Source: an uncultured Oscillibacter sp.
GTDB taxonomy: Bacteria > Bacillota > Clostridia > Oscillospirales > Oscillospiraceae
Direction: 5' to 3'
NCBI RefSeq assembly: GCF_900544955.1
Contig: NZ_UQXD01000005.1
Location: 15,826-79,825 of the forward strand
DNA: 64,000 nucleotides
Shown one piece after another: positions 1-8,250 of the stretch. The notes under the pieces are model-generated. The model had not been told where the DNA came from, did no database searches, and was given only the letters and a program-made list of their open reading frames with translations. The position numbers and the translations under genes are program-made. The first letter of the stretch is position 1; every line of letters starts with the position of its first letter.

Positions 1-338
1 TCGCCCCCGGCGACGGGGAGTCCTGCAACCTGATCCGCCTCTCCGGCACACTGTGCAAGCCGCCGGTGTTCCGGCGGACGCCCCTGGGCCGCAGCATCTG
101 CGACTTGATGCTGGCCTCCCCCCGGCGGTATGGCCGGGCGGACTATCTGCCGGTGATCGCCTGGGGCCAGCTGGCGGTGCAGGCCAGCCGCCTGCAGGTG
201 GGGGACCCTTTGGCCCTGGAGGGCCGGGTCCAGAGCCGGAGCTACCACAAGGTTACAGACAGCGGCACGGAGGAGCGGGTGGCCTACGAGGTGTCCATGA
301 TGCATTGGATGGACGCCGTGGAAAGTGATACGCCATAA
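1..338 (+). CDS. Single-stranded DNA-binding protein (OB fold), 5' truncated by window edge
   Basis: The reading frame is open from base 3 to a TAA at 336-338, so the start codon lies before the window. The visible residues include a CKPPVFRRTPLG stretch, then DLMLA, RRYGRADYLPVIAWGQLA, VGDPLALEGRVQSRSY and a final YEVSMM strand. This is the pattern of bacterial SSB/PriB-like OB-fold proteins, in which YIPCIAWG-type and GRIQSR-type strands are conserved. The protein would bind single-stranded DNA in the cytoplasm during replication or repair. The C-terminus lacks the acidic DDDIPF-like tail of the main SSB, so a paralogue is likely. A GTG at 66 is in frame but falls inside the conserved domain and is not the true start. 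Confidence 0.8.
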   Translation, partial: APGDGESCNLIRLSGTLCKPPVFRRTPLGRSICDLMLASPRRYGRADYLPVIAWGQLAVQASRLQVGDPLALEGRVQSRSYHKVTDSGTEERVAYEVSMMHWMDAVESDTP

Positions 339-413
339 GATCGCTCTGTGGTTTCCATCCGAACATCTTAAAACCGCGGCTTCGTTTCATTTTCATAAAA
401 TCATCCATTTTCA

Positions 414-441
414 TTGACCAAGGCCACCGATTGTGTATAAT
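414..441 (+). promoter_or_regulatory. Predicted sigma-A promoter of the iclR gene
   Basis: TTGACC (414-419) and TATAAT (436-441) are separated by 16 bases and lie 68 bases before the IclR start codon. The -10 matches the consensus exactly. Confidence 0.7.
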
Positions 442-476
442 GGATATAACTATCCAATATTTGGGTTTTCCAAAAT
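441..476. promoter_or_regulatory. Two small inverted repeats downstream of the iclR -10, candidate operators
   Basis: TGGATA-TAAC-TATCCA (441-456) begins on the last base of the -10, and TTTGG...CCAAA (460-474) follows directly. Their place at the transcription start suits autorepression by the IclR protein encoded next, or by another regulator. No function is shown by sequence alone. Confidence 0.4.
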
Positions 477-508
477 AATACCGGGAGAGAGACAGGGAGA
501 GATTGTAT

Positions 509-1282
509 ATGGAAGCACCCTCGGTACAATCCTTGGAGAGAGCGTTTTCTCTCCTAGAGGCTTTGGCAGAGAAACCCCATGGTGAAACTCTGGCGGCGCT
601 TGCCGGGCAAACCGGTTTGAACAAGAGCACGGCACACCGCTTATTGGCCAATTTAATGAAGCTGGGATACGTCACACAAGACGAGGAAAGCCATCGGTAC
701 TATTTGACCATCAAGCTTTTCGAAATAGGCTCCGGCGTTGTACATAAAACCGATATTCTGCAATTTGCCAAGCCCTATTTGATCCGAGCCAGCCAAGTCA
801 TCGGCGAAGTCATCAATCTGGCAGTTCCCAACAACAACGACGTCCTCTTCATCTATGTGGAGGAGGGCGGCAAAAACGCGGCACGTGTGGCAAGTCATGT
901 GGGAACCAGAAATCCGATGTACTGCACCGCCTGCGGCCAGGCAATTCTCGCCACCTATTCCGACGAAGAAATTGAAAAGTTCTGGAAAACCAGCAGCATT
1001 GTCAAATATACGAACAATACCATCACTGATTTTCAGCAGCTGATGACCCGCATTCAACTAGTCCGCAAAACCGGTTACGCAATCGAATGCGAGGAAAGCG
1101 AAAATGGGATCGGGTGTATCGCCGTGAGCATCATCGATTATTCCGGCAAGGCGCAGGGTGCCATCAGCGTATCCGCCCCCGCCAGTCGCTTAAACGAGGC
1201 ATACATCCGCGTCGTCGCGGAGAGTCTGGTGGGTGTGGGGAAAAAAATCAGTATGCATTTCGGAAAAACCGAGTGGAAATAA
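509..1282 (+). CDS. IclR family transcriptional regulator
   Basis: A 257-residue protein with the IclR layout: an N-terminal winged helix (SVQSLERAFSLLEALA, then LNKSTAHRLLANLMKLGYV) and a C-terminal ligand-binding domain containing the usual GTRNPMYCTACGQAILA and GYAIECEESENGIGCIAV segments. Members bind small organic acids and repress or activate neighbouring catabolic genes. I chose ATG 509 because AGGGAGA at 494-500 sits 8 bases ahead; a TTG at 503 is also in frame. A hairpin terminator follows the gene, so it is its own transcription unit directly upstream of the acid-catabolism operon it most likely controls. Confidence 0.9.
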   Translation: MEAPSVQSLERAFSLLEALAEKPHGETLAALAGQTGLNKSTAHRLLANLMKLGYVTQDEESHRYYLTIKLFEIGSGVVHKTDILQFAKPYLIRASQVIGEVINLAVPNNNDVLFIYVEEGGKNAARVASHVGTRNPMYCTACGQAILATYSDEEIEKFWKTSSIVKYTNNTITDFQQLMTRIQLVRKTGYAIECEESENGIGCIAVSIIDYSGKAQGAISVSAPASRLNEAYIRVVAESLVGVGKKISMHFGKTEWK

Positions 1283-1301
1283 TTCATGCGTATTCTAATA
1301 G

Positions 1302-1347
1302 ACGGCAGCGGGTCTGTGGGCATTCTCCACAGGCCCGCCGTTTTTTT
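1302..1347 (+). terminator. Rho-independent terminator of iclR
   Basis: A GC-rich stem (about 1302-1319 with 1327-1341, few mismatches) is followed by seven or more T residues from 1341. Confidence 0.8.
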
Positions 1348-1406
1348 GAAACGCTTTTTATATATTTATCACAAGTTCACTTTTCAATCTTTATAAAATC
1401 TGAAAA

Positions 1407-1435
1407 TTGACAAATGCCCCTTCCCTTTCTATGAT
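1407..1435 (+). promoter_or_regulatory. Predicted promoter of the RraA-TRAP-dehydratase operon
   Basis: TTGACA (1407-1412) and TATGAT (1430-1435) with a 17-base spacer. It lies between the iclR terminator and the RraA-like gene, about 90 bases before that gene's start. Confidence 0.75.
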
Positions 1436-1444
1436 AAAAATAGA

Positions 1445-1480
1445 GTTTCGTATTGTGGATCGCATTTCACATTATGAGAC
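1445..1480. promoter_or_regulatory. Imperfect inverted repeat after the operon promoter, candidate IclR operator
   Basis: GTTTCGTATTGTG (1445-1457) and CACATTATGAGAC (1468-1480) are imperfect inverted repeats (10 of 13 positions) separated by 10 bases. The site lies 10 bases behind the -10 and before the first gene, where a repressor would block initiation or elongation. IclR proteins commonly bind such short inverted repeats. Confidence 0.45.
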
Positions 1481-1525
1481 GCAGAACATCCAGATATGGA
1501 CATGGTGAAAGAGAGGGCGAGGACA

Positions 1526-2170
1526 ATGGATTTTCAGGTCATCAAAGCGGAACTATACTCCGGGTTGCTTGCGGACATTCTCGACGAGATGGGGTACCGG
1601 AATCAAGCCATGCACTATACCATCCACCCGCTCAAAGAGGACGATGTCGTCGTCGGCAGGGCCTTTACCGTTTTGGCCACAGACGTGTACGATCAGCCGG
1701 AGGAGCCTTACAAGCTGGAATTCCAGGCTGTGGACAAGCTGTCCCAGGGAGACGTGTTGGTGGCCACCACCAACGGGTCCATCTGCAGCGGGTTCTGGGG
1801 GGAACTGCTCACCACCGCCGCGATGGGCCGGGGCGCGTCCGGCGCCGTGCTGGACGGTATGAGCCGCGACACGAGAGCCATCCGCAAACTGGCGTTCCCC
1901 CTGTTTCTGCGTGGGACAAATCCCTTGGATTCCAAGGGGAGAACGGACGTAATCGACTACCAATGCACGATTGAGTGCGGCGGGGTCACCGTACATCCGG
2001 GCGATCTCATCTTTGGAGACTACGACGGCGTGGTGGTGGTCCCCGCCGACATCGCCGAGGAGGTCGTGGAGAAGGCCTTTGAAAAGGCGGGGGCGGAAAA
2101 CGAGGTGCGCGACGCGATTCGAAATGGTTTAAGCGCGACAGAAACGTGGAACACATACCACATCTTGTAA
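1526..2170 (+). CDS. RraA family protein, probable 2-keto acid aldolase
   Basis: A 214-residue protein of the RraA/HMG-aldolase fold. It shows the family core: SGLLADILDEMG near the start, GRAFTV, GDVLVAT, GELLTTAAMGRGASGAVLDGMSRD with the G-x-D/R active-site loop, and a late GVTVHPGDLIFGDYDGVVVVP. The Bacillota members near sugar-acid genes usually act as metal-dependent pyruvate aldolases or decarboxylases rather than RNase E inhibitors, since this lineage lacks the Enterobacterial RNase E system. Start: ATG 1526 has AGAGGG 8 bases ahead; ATG 1496 is also in frame but has no Shine-Dalgarno. First gene of the operon, 26 bases before dctP. The exact substrate is not visible. Confidence 0.85.
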   Translation: MDFQVIKAELYSGLLADILDEMGYRNQAMHYTIHPLKEDDVVVGRAFTVLATDVYDQPEEPYKLEFQAVDKLSQGDVLVATTNGSICSGFWGELLTTAAMGRGASGAVLDGMSRDTRAIRKLAFPLFLRGTNPLDSKGRTDVIDYQCTIECGGVTVHPGDLIFGDYDGVVVVPADIAEEVVEKAFEKAGAENEVRDAIRNGLSATETWNTYHIL

Positions 2171-2196
2171 AACAACATAGAGAGGGGGAACGATCC

Positions 2197-3267
2197 ATGA
2201 AGCGAATGCTTCCTTTGTTTTGCGCCATCTCAATCGTCTGCAGCGCCGTGACGGGCTGCGGACAGTCCGGCAGCCCTTCGTCTGCGGAAAATCTGGAGGA
2301 CTTGGAGCCCATCTCCATCACCATCGCCCACAGTGAGGCAGCAGACGAAACCAACTATATCCACGGCGCCTCGGCAGCCTTCAAAGAGTATGTAGAGCGC
2401 GAGTCTCAGGGGAAAATCTCGGTGAACATCTCCCCCGGCGGGGCTTTGGGAGATGCCGACGCCTGCATGATGCAGGTTATGGCCGGCACACTGGAAATTG
2501 CCGGCTCCATCTCCGATGGTTCCTTTGCCGCGGTCTACCCTGACTACCTGGTGTTCTCCATTCCGTACCTGTTCAAAAATGACGCCCACGCACTCTCTGT
2601 GCTGCACGGCTCCTTTGGTAACAGTTTCTGGCAGGGCTTTACGGAAAAGACCGGCGTTCTTCATCTCGCCTCCGTCTCCGGCGGCTTCCGCTCCACGAGC
2701 AACAGCAAACGTCCCATCCGCACTCCGGACGATATGGCCGGTCTGAGCATACGGACGATGAATATGGCCGCCCACATGGAAATCATGAAAAATCTGGGCG
2801 CCAATGTCACTCCCATCTCCTGGACGGAGCTCTACTCCGCCCTGCAAACCGGGGTGGTGGATGGGCAGGAAAACGGCATTCCTTCCTTTGTCATGGGCAA
2901 TCTCTACGAGGTGCAAGACTACCTGACGTTGGACAAGCATGTCTGGACAACCGATTCCTTCGTTATGAGCAAGCAGTGGTACGATTCCCTGCCGGTGGCC
3001 TATCAGCGCATCATCGACATGGGCGGTGCAAAGATGCAGGAGGTCGGACAACGCTTGGCAGACGTTCAGACGGAGATTGCCATGGACTATCTCCCCTCTG
3101 TGGTAGAGGTCTATGAGCCCAGCGACGAGGAGCTGAATCTGTTTAAGGACAAATGCCAGGATAAGACCATCGCATTCATCCGCGAAAACATCGATCATCC
3201 AGAACTGGTGGATGAGGTCCTCGCCGCCTCGGAGCAGGCCCTTGCAGGTCTTGGATACACAACCTAA
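2197..3267 (+). CDS. TRAP transporter solute-binding protein (DctP family), lipoprotein
   Basis: A 356-residue extracytoplasmic binding protein. The N-terminus MKRMLPLFCAISIVCSAVTGC has a type II (lipoprotein) signal ending in VTGC, so it is tethered outside the membrane. The mature part shows DctP hallmarks: ISITIAHSEA, a central GVLHLASVSGGFRSTSNSKRPI, and the QTGVVDGQENGIPSF motif whose arginine and asparagine usually bind a substrate carboxylate. Start ATG 2197 follows AGAGGGGG at good spacing; in-frame codons from 2146 are not used. It delivers an organic acid to the DctQ/DctM permease encoded next. Confidence 0.93.
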   Translation: MKRMLPLFCAISIVCSAVTGCGQSGSPSSAENLEDLEPISITIAHSEAADETNYIHGASAAFKEYVERESQGKISVNISPGGALGDADACMMQVMAGTLEIAGSISDGSFAAVYPDYLVFSIPYLFKNDAHALSVLHGSFGNSFWQGFTEKTGVLHLASVSGGFRSTSNSKRPIRTPDDMAGLSIRTMNMAAHMEIMKNLGANVTPISWTELYSALQTGVVDGQENGIPSFVMGNLYEVQDYLTLDKHVWTTDSFVMSKQWYDSLPVAYQRIIDMGGAKMQEVGQRLADVQTEIAMDYLPSVVEVYEPSDEELNLFKDKCQDKTIAFIRENIDHPELVDEVLAASEQALAGLGYTT

Positions 3268-3291
3268 ATATCCGCGTCATCAACAGGCGAC

Positions 3292-3329
3292 ATGTCCCCG
3301 TGAAAAGTCCAAATTCACGGGGACATTTT
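3292..3329 (+). promoter_or_regulatory. Intra-operon hairpin between dctP and dctQ
   Basis: Perfect 13-bp stem: 3292-3304 pairs with 3314-3326, with a 9-base loop, followed by TTTTC. It lies 24 bases after the dctP stop. It may partly terminate transcription or protect the dctP message 3' end, giving more binding protein than permease. Confidence 0.65.
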
Positions 3330-3343
3330 CAAAAAGGGGGGAA

Positions 3344-3859
3344 ATGCACGTGTTACACGTCTCCAGGATGCTGCAAGGGCTGACATCCCGCATAGCGTCT
3401 CTTTGCAGAATGATCAGCATTGTCATCATGGCGGTTTTATCTGTCCTGGTGTTTAGTCAGGTAATCCTGCGTTTTGTCTTTTCTTCCGGCGCAGCCTGGA
3501 TTGAGGAATTCGCCATGATCTCTATGATGTGGGTCGCCTTTTTAGGAGGCAGCCTCGTATTCGCAGACCAATCCTGTATCTCTGTAACTATCTTGATTGA
3601 GCGGCTGCAGGAGAAAAACGAGCGGATTGTGCGGATGATATTTCATATTTTTGCGCTGGTGTTCTTCTGCTTCCTGCTTATCTACGGTGTTCAATTTGCG
3701 ATTCTCGGTCTGAAAATGAAGTTTGGCGCCAGCGGCATCCCGAAATTCTGGTCGTATCTGTCGATTCCCGTAGGGGCGCTCTTTTCCATTCTCTTTGAAC
3801 TGGACCATCTGCTGCGAAAGGCGTCGGGGCGCCAGGCAAATCCAGGAGGTGACAAGTAA
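3344..3859 (+). CDS. TRAP transporter small permease (DctQ family)
   Basis: A 171-residue membrane protein with four predicted hydrophobic segments (about residues 22-42, 55-72, 90-112 and 130-150), the standard DctQ topology, and the family segment WIEEFAMISMMWVAFLGGSLVFA. It helps the large subunit move the substrate captured by DctP. ATG 3344 is only two bases from the GGGGGG ribosome site, whereas an in-frame GTG at 3350 has the ideal 8-base gap, so the true start may be 3350. Its TAA overlaps the dctM start as TAATG, which implies translational coupling. Confidence 0.9.
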   Translation: MHVLHVSRMLQGLTSRIASLCRMISIVIMAVLSVLVFSQVILRFVFSSGAAWIEEFAMISMMWVAFLGGSLVFADQSCISVTILIERLQEKNERIVRMIFHIFALVFFCFLLIYGVQFAILGLKMKFGASGIPKFWSYLSIPVGALFSILFELDHLLRKASGRQANPGGDK

Positions 3860-5145
3860 TGGGAATTGCTGCCTTGATATTTATCTTCCTCCTCCTGGCG
3901 ATTCTGGGGGGCATCCCTGTGGTAGTGGGTCTGGGCCTTATCGGCAGTGTCTGGGTCCTTGTCTCGGGAAACAACCCCATGGCAATCATCTCCGCTTACT
4001 ACGAGGGAATCAACAGCTTTGTTCAGCTGGCCGTGCCATTCTTCATTCTGGCGGGCGACCTGATGAGCAAATCAAAGATTACCGACAAACTGATCAACTT
4101 TGCAAAGCTGTTCGTGGGGCGGATTCGCGGAGGCACCGCCCACACCACCATCCTCACCTCCATGCTGTTTGCCGGCTTGACAGGCGCCGGCGTCAGCGAC
4201 GTTTCGGCGCTTGGCCCCATCTTCATCCCCGCGCTGGAAAAAGAGCGATACTCCAGGGAATGGTCCTCCGCCCTGATCGCATGCGCAGCAATCATCGGTC
4301 CCACCATTCCGCCCAGCATCATCGCCGTGCTGTACGGTGCGGTTACGCAGACCTCCATCGGCGGTATGCTCTTGGCCTGCTTTATCCCAGGTATTTTATT
4401 GGGAATCTCCTTTATGCTGGTCGTCCGGCTCATGCGGAACAAACACAACCTGCCGGATGACAGACAGTTTATCAAGCTGAAGGAAGTCCCCGGCATCGTG
4501 AAGCAGTCCATTCTGGCGCTGCTGATGCCCATCATCATGCTGGGCGGAATTCTCTCCGGCATCTTCACCGCAACCGAGGCCGCGGTGGTCGGCGTGTTCT
4601 ATGCCCTGGTGGTCGGCCTTTTCATTTTGAAGGGGATTACCGTCAAGGATGTGATGGACTCTCTGGGCACCACGGCAAAGACCTCCGCGGACATGTATCT
4701 TCTCATGTCCTCCGGCGCCATCATCACATGGATGATGGCCCGCGCCGGCATTCCGGGTCAGCTGACGCAGATGCTGCTTGGAATCAACGATTCTCCGGCA
4801 TTTATCTTCGCAGTGGCAATCCTGCTCATTCTCTTCCTGGGCATGTTTATGGACAATGCGGTCGCTATGATCTTGGTCGCCCCCATTTTAGCGCCAATTG
4901 CCCGCACCGTGGGGATCCACGAACTGCAATTCGGCGCGGTTATGGTAGTCGCTTTGAACATTGGATTGATCACGCCGCCCTTCGGCATGTGCCTGTTTGC
5001 CTCCGCGCAGGTTTCCAAGGTCAAATTTGAGAAAATGATCCCTTACGTCTGGCCGTTCCTGTTTGTCAGCATCCTGGTCATGATCCTCATGGCCTGTGTG
5101 CCCGAAATTTGTCTGCTCCTTCCGCGTCTGGGCGGATTCATCTGA
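3859..5145 (+). CDS. TRAP transporter large permease (DctM family)
   Basis: A 428-residue, very hydrophobic protein with about 12 membrane segments. It carries DctM signatures: VPFFILAGDLMSKSKI near residue 55-70, LFAGLTGAGVSDVSALGPIFIPALE, IGPTIPPSIIAVLYG and the C-terminal LNIGLITPPFGMCLFASAQVSK. This subunit forms the sodium-driven transport path for a dicarboxylate-like or sugar-acid substrate. It starts inside the dctQ stop codon and is followed 18 bases later by the dehydrogenase gene. Confidence 0.95.
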   Translation: MGIAALIFIFLLLAILGGIPVVVGLGLIGSVWVLVSGNNPMAIISAYYEGINSFVQLAVPFFILAGDLMSKSKITDKLINFAKLFVGRIRGGTAHTTILTSMLFAGLTGAGVSDVSALGPIFIPALEKERYSREWSSALIACAAIIGPTIPPSIIAVLYGAVTQTSIGGMLLACFIPGILLGISFMLVVRLMRNKHNLPDDRQFIKLKEVPGIVKQSILALLMPIIMLGGILSGIFTATEAAVVGVFYALVVGLFILKGITVKDVMDSLGTTAKTSADMYLLMSSGAIITWMMARAGIPGQLTQMLLGINDSPAFIFAVAILLILFLGMFMDNAVAMILVAPILAPIARTVGIHELQFGAVMVVALNIGLITPPFGMCLFASAQVSKVKFEKMIPYVWPFLFVSILVMILMACVPEICLLLPRLGGFI

Positions 5146-5163
5146 TCACGAGGAGGTTCCACC

Positions 5164-6144
5164 ATGTATCAAATACTTATTACCGGCCTCGGCGCTGGAA
5201 TCCGGTACTGTGAGGACGACCTCATGGCCTTGCAGGATATCGGGACCGTTACCGTTCTCCAGGATCTCACCCGGGAGGAACTGCTTCAGCAGGCAGAGCA
5301 CGTGGATATCATTATGACCGATGTGACAAAAATCGACCGGGAGGTCATGGAAAGGGCCAAACACCTGCGGCTGATCGTGGAACACGGCGTTGGCTACGAC
5401 AACATCGACGTGGCCTGCGCGACGGAGCGAGGAATTCCGGTCTGCAACACCCCGGAGGTATACACCAAACAGGTGGCGGAAATGGCGCTCACCCTGCTGT
5501 TTGCCTGTGCAAAGCGCCTCTGCCCGGCGGCCAAGGCGGTGGCGGAAACCGCTGTATGGGACAGTTCTCCCTATGACTGCCAAAACATCAGCGGCAAGAC
5601 ACTGGGAATTATTGGGTGCGGCCGAATCGGATCGGCATTTTTGAAAATGATGCAAAGCTTCGATCTGCGCATTCTGGTGGACGATCCCTATGTCCCCGCA
5701 TCGCAGATCCGGGCGCTTGGAGCGGAGCCGGTCTCTCTGGATCTGCTGCTGAAACAGTCGGACTTCATCAGCATTCATACGCCAAAAACTCCGGAGACGA
5801 TTCATCTGTTGAGCGGCCGGGAATTCTCCCTCATGAAAAAGGGCGTCATCCTGGTGAATACAGCCCGCGGGGGGATTGTGGACGAGCAGGCCCTCGCGCA
5901 CGCACTGGACACGGGAATCGTCTCCGCCGCCGCGCTGGATGTTTTGGAGCATGAGCCGGAGACCGCCAAGAGTCCGGTATTCCGCAATCAAAAGGTGCTT
6001 CTGACGCCGCACATGGCATGGCGGTCGGAGACCTCCATCGCGAATGTAAAGCGACAGAGCATGGCAAACGTCAGGGCATTTCACGAGGGTCACCCGATCT
6101 TTGTGTGCAATCCCGAGGTTTTGAAACATGGGAAGCTGTCATGA
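5164..6144 (+). CDS. D-2-hydroxyacid dehydrogenase (NAD-dependent)
   Basis: A 326-residue enzyme of the phosphoglycerate/glyoxylate-reductase family. Visible motifs: the Rossmann loop GIIGCGRIGSAF, the catalytic arginine region LVNTARGGIVDEQAL, the glutamate in DVLEHEPE and the proton-relay histidine in LTPHMAW. The N-terminus contains the family's HGVGYDNIDV. It interconverts a 2-keto acid and a D-2-hydroxy acid in the cytoplasm. Strong GAGGAGG ribosome site before ATG 5164. It overlaps the following dehydratase gene by 17 bases. Context suggests it reduces a keto or aldehyde-acid intermediate of the pathway, such as hydroxypyruvate, but the substrate cannot be read from sequence. Confidence 0.9.
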   Translation: MYQILITGLGAGIRYCEDDLMALQDIGTVTVLQDLTREELLQQAEHVDIIMTDVTKIDREVMERAKHLRLIVEHGVGYDNIDVACATERGIPVCNTPEVYTKQVAEMALTLLFACAKRLCPAAKAVAETAVWDSSPYDCQNISGKTLGIIGCGRIGSAFLKMMQSFDLRILVDDPYVPASQIRALGAEPVSLDLLLKQSDFISIHTPKTPETIHLLSGREFSLMKKGVILVNTARGGIVDEQALAHALDTGIVSAAALDVLEHEPETAKSPVFRNQKVLLTPHMAWRSETSIANVKRQSMANVRAFHEGHPIFVCNPEVLKHGKLS

Positions 6145-7888
6145 TATGCGCCGGTGCAGCGCGGAGAGCGACGGGCTGCACTTGGCAATGGGATGGAGTT
6201 ACCGCGATTTGGAAAAGCCCCATGTCATGATTCAAAGCGCCTATGGAGAGAGCCACCCGGGGAGCAGTCATCTTCTGACGCTCTCCCACTCCGTGCGGGA
6301 CGGCGTTCTTGAGGCCGGCGGCCGCCCGGCAATCTTCTGCTGCACCGATATATGCGACGGCGTGGCCCAGGGGGGGCCGGGCGGGTACTTCTCCCTGGCA
6401 TCACGGGACTTCATGTGCTGCATGTGCGAACTGCAGGCAACGGCGTCCATGGCCGACGGAATCGTGCTGCTGTCCTCCTGCGACAAATCCATGCCCGCCA
6501 GCATCATGTCCGCAGCGCGGCTGAATCTTCCGGCCATCGTTATGCCGGGCGGCTCAATGCCCGCGGGCGCCGGTTTCTCCGCCTGTGATACCATGTGGGA
6601 ATGCAGGCGGGAGATGCAGAGCGGGGCCTTCAGCGAGGAGGCGTTTGTCGTCAAGAGTGCCGGGGCCTGCCCCGGCCCGGGTGCATGCCAGCAGTTCGGC
6701 ACCGCCAGTACCATGCAGGCCCTCGCCGAGGCTCTTGGGCTGGCGCTGCCGGGCTCCGCCCTGATTCCCACCTCCAATTCCGCCATCACCCGCGCCGCGC
6801 GGGAGAGCGGCAACCAGATCATGGAGTTGATCCGTCTCGGTATCCGGAGTCGGGACATTCTCACGCGAAAAGCCTTTGAAAACGCCGTCACCGTACACGC
6901 CGCAATCGGAGGAAGCACCAATGCCATCATGCATCTGTTGGCCGCAGCATCTGAGGCTCACGTTGAACTGACGCTGGACGGCTTTGACCGTATTCACAGC
7001 AGCACCCCCTACCTTGTGAATATCCAGTCAACCGGCAAATATCCGACGGAGTACTTCTGGTATGCCGGCGGGGTGCCGGCGCTCATGTGGGAGCTGCGGG
7101 ACACCCTGCACCTTGATGCTCTGACCGTTACGGGGAAAACCCTGGGGGAAAACCTGGAGGCCTATCGGCAGTCGAACTACCTGGTGCATCGGCAGTTTTT
7201 GAAAAACTATGCCCTCCATGTTGAGGACGTCATCGTTCCAAGAAATACGCCGCGGGAACCAGACGGAGGCATCGCGATTCTCAAGGGAAATCTGGCGCCT
7301 GAGGGCGCTGTGGTGAAGCACAGCGCCGTTCTTCCCGAGATGCGCCGCCATATTGGCCGGGCCGTCGTCTTTGACTCTGAGGACCATGCCATCACATCCA
7401 TTGACGCAGGTCTTGTCGCATCCGGTGACATTCTGGTCATCCCCGGACTTGGCGTCCATGCAGCGGGTATGCCGGAGCTGTTCCGCATCAGTGAGCGAAT
7501 TTCGGCGGATGAGATTTTGGAGCGGACAACGGCGGTAATCACCGACGGCAGGTATTCCGGCTGTACGAAAGGTCCCGCGATTGGATACGTGTGTCCGGAG
7601 GCCGCCGACGGAGGGCCGATTGGGCTCGTCCGCACCGGAGACCGGATTGCAATCGACATTCCCTCCCGAACCCTGTCGCTTGTGGACGGGGTCTATCAGG
7701 GAAGTATTCTGGACGGAGACACGCTGCTGCGGATGCGAAAGGCCGAAACATACACACCGACGCAGCTGCCCGCCACCGTGGAGGAGAGCCAAATGCTAAA
7801 AATCTACCGGTCTACCGCAAGGGCGGGATTGCTGGGGGGAAATATGGATCCCTTATCGGAAGCCCGTTTTCAGGTCACAAAGATGTGA
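6128..7888 (+). CDS. IlvD/Edd family dehydratase, probable sugar-acid dehydratase
   Basis: A 586-residue iron-sulfur dehydratase. Family landmarks include ICDGVAQG, SSCDKSMPAS, GACPGPGACQQFGTASTM followed by EALGLALPGSA, GGSTNAIMHLLA, and ITDGRYSGCTKGPAIGYVCPEA with the C-terminal active-site arginine and serine. Cys residues in the first three blocks are placed to hold the cluster. Such enzymes turn dihydroxy acids or aldonates into 2-keto-3-deoxy acids. The operon company (TRAP uptake, RraA-like aldolase, hydroxyacid dehydrogenase) points to a sugar acid rather than branched-chain amino acid synthesis. ATG 6128 has GAGG nine bases ahead and lies inside the previous gene. Confidence 0.88.
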   Translation: MGSCHDMRRCSAESDGLHLAMGWSYRDLEKPHVMIQSAYGESHPGSSHLLTLSHSVRDGVLEAGGRPAIFCCTDICDGVAQGGPGGYFSLASRDFMCCMCELQATASMADGIVLLSSCDKSMPASIMSAARLNLPAIVMPGGSMPAGAGFSACDTMWECRREMQSGAFSEEAFVVKSAGACPGPGACQQFGTASTMQALAEALGLALPGSALIPTSNSAITRAARESGNQIMELIRLGIRSRDILTRKAFENAVTVHAAIGGSTNAIMHLLAAASEAHVELTLDGFDRIHSSTPYLVNIQSTGKYPTEYFWYAGGVPALMWELRDTLHLDALTVTGKTLGENLEAYRQSNYLVHRQFLKNYALHVEDVIVPRNTPREPDGGIAILKGNLAPEGAVVKHSAVLPEMRRHIGRAVVFDSEDHAITSIDAGLVASGDILVIPGLGVHAAGMPELFRISERISADEILERTTAVITDGRYSGCTKGPAIGYVCPEAADGGPIGLVRTGDRIAIDIPSRTLSLVDGVYQGSILDGDTLLRMRKAETYTPTQLPATVEESQMLKIYRSTARAGLLGGNMDPLSEARFQVTKM

Positions 7889-8190
7889 CGCGCAAACATT
7901 CTGAAAAGCCATTCCAAACAGCTTCTTTCCAATATGGAAGCTTTTCCCTCACCCCTTCAGCAGAAGATTTCATCCAAATATTTGCATTGACCCGCTTATT
8001 CAGTCAAAGCACTTTGTAAGCGAGGGTCTTCATGCAGACAAATCGAACCGTTTTCCGGCGGCAGGCAAAATCATACATATTTTGGGCGGACTGCTCCCCC
8101 CTTCCTGTCACGCGGTAGAAACGTGATTTTGAGTGGCTTTTCCCAGTCGGCGGGGGTGTTGGTTACAAATTTGTCTGTCAAACGGAATAG
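7889..8190. other. Intergenic stretch without a recognised gene
   Basis: About 300 bases, more AT-rich than the neighbouring genes, between the convergent dehydratase operon and the FUSC gene. There is a weak hairpin near 7921-7941 followed by TTTT that could end the operon. No ORF with a credible ribosome site or known family was seen. Confidence 0.5.
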
Positions 8191-8232
8191 AAACCACCGC
8201 GCATGCTCCCGCAGGAGCATGCGCGGTGGTTT
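8191..8232 (-). terminator. Terminator of the FUSC gene
   Basis: Perfect 19-bp stem (8191-8209 with 8214-8232) and a 4-base loop just behind the FUSC stop. On the minus strand the stem ends in TTT and runs into a T-rich stretch. Confidence 0.8.
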
Positions 8233-8250
8233 GACAGGGCCCGGCGGGCC

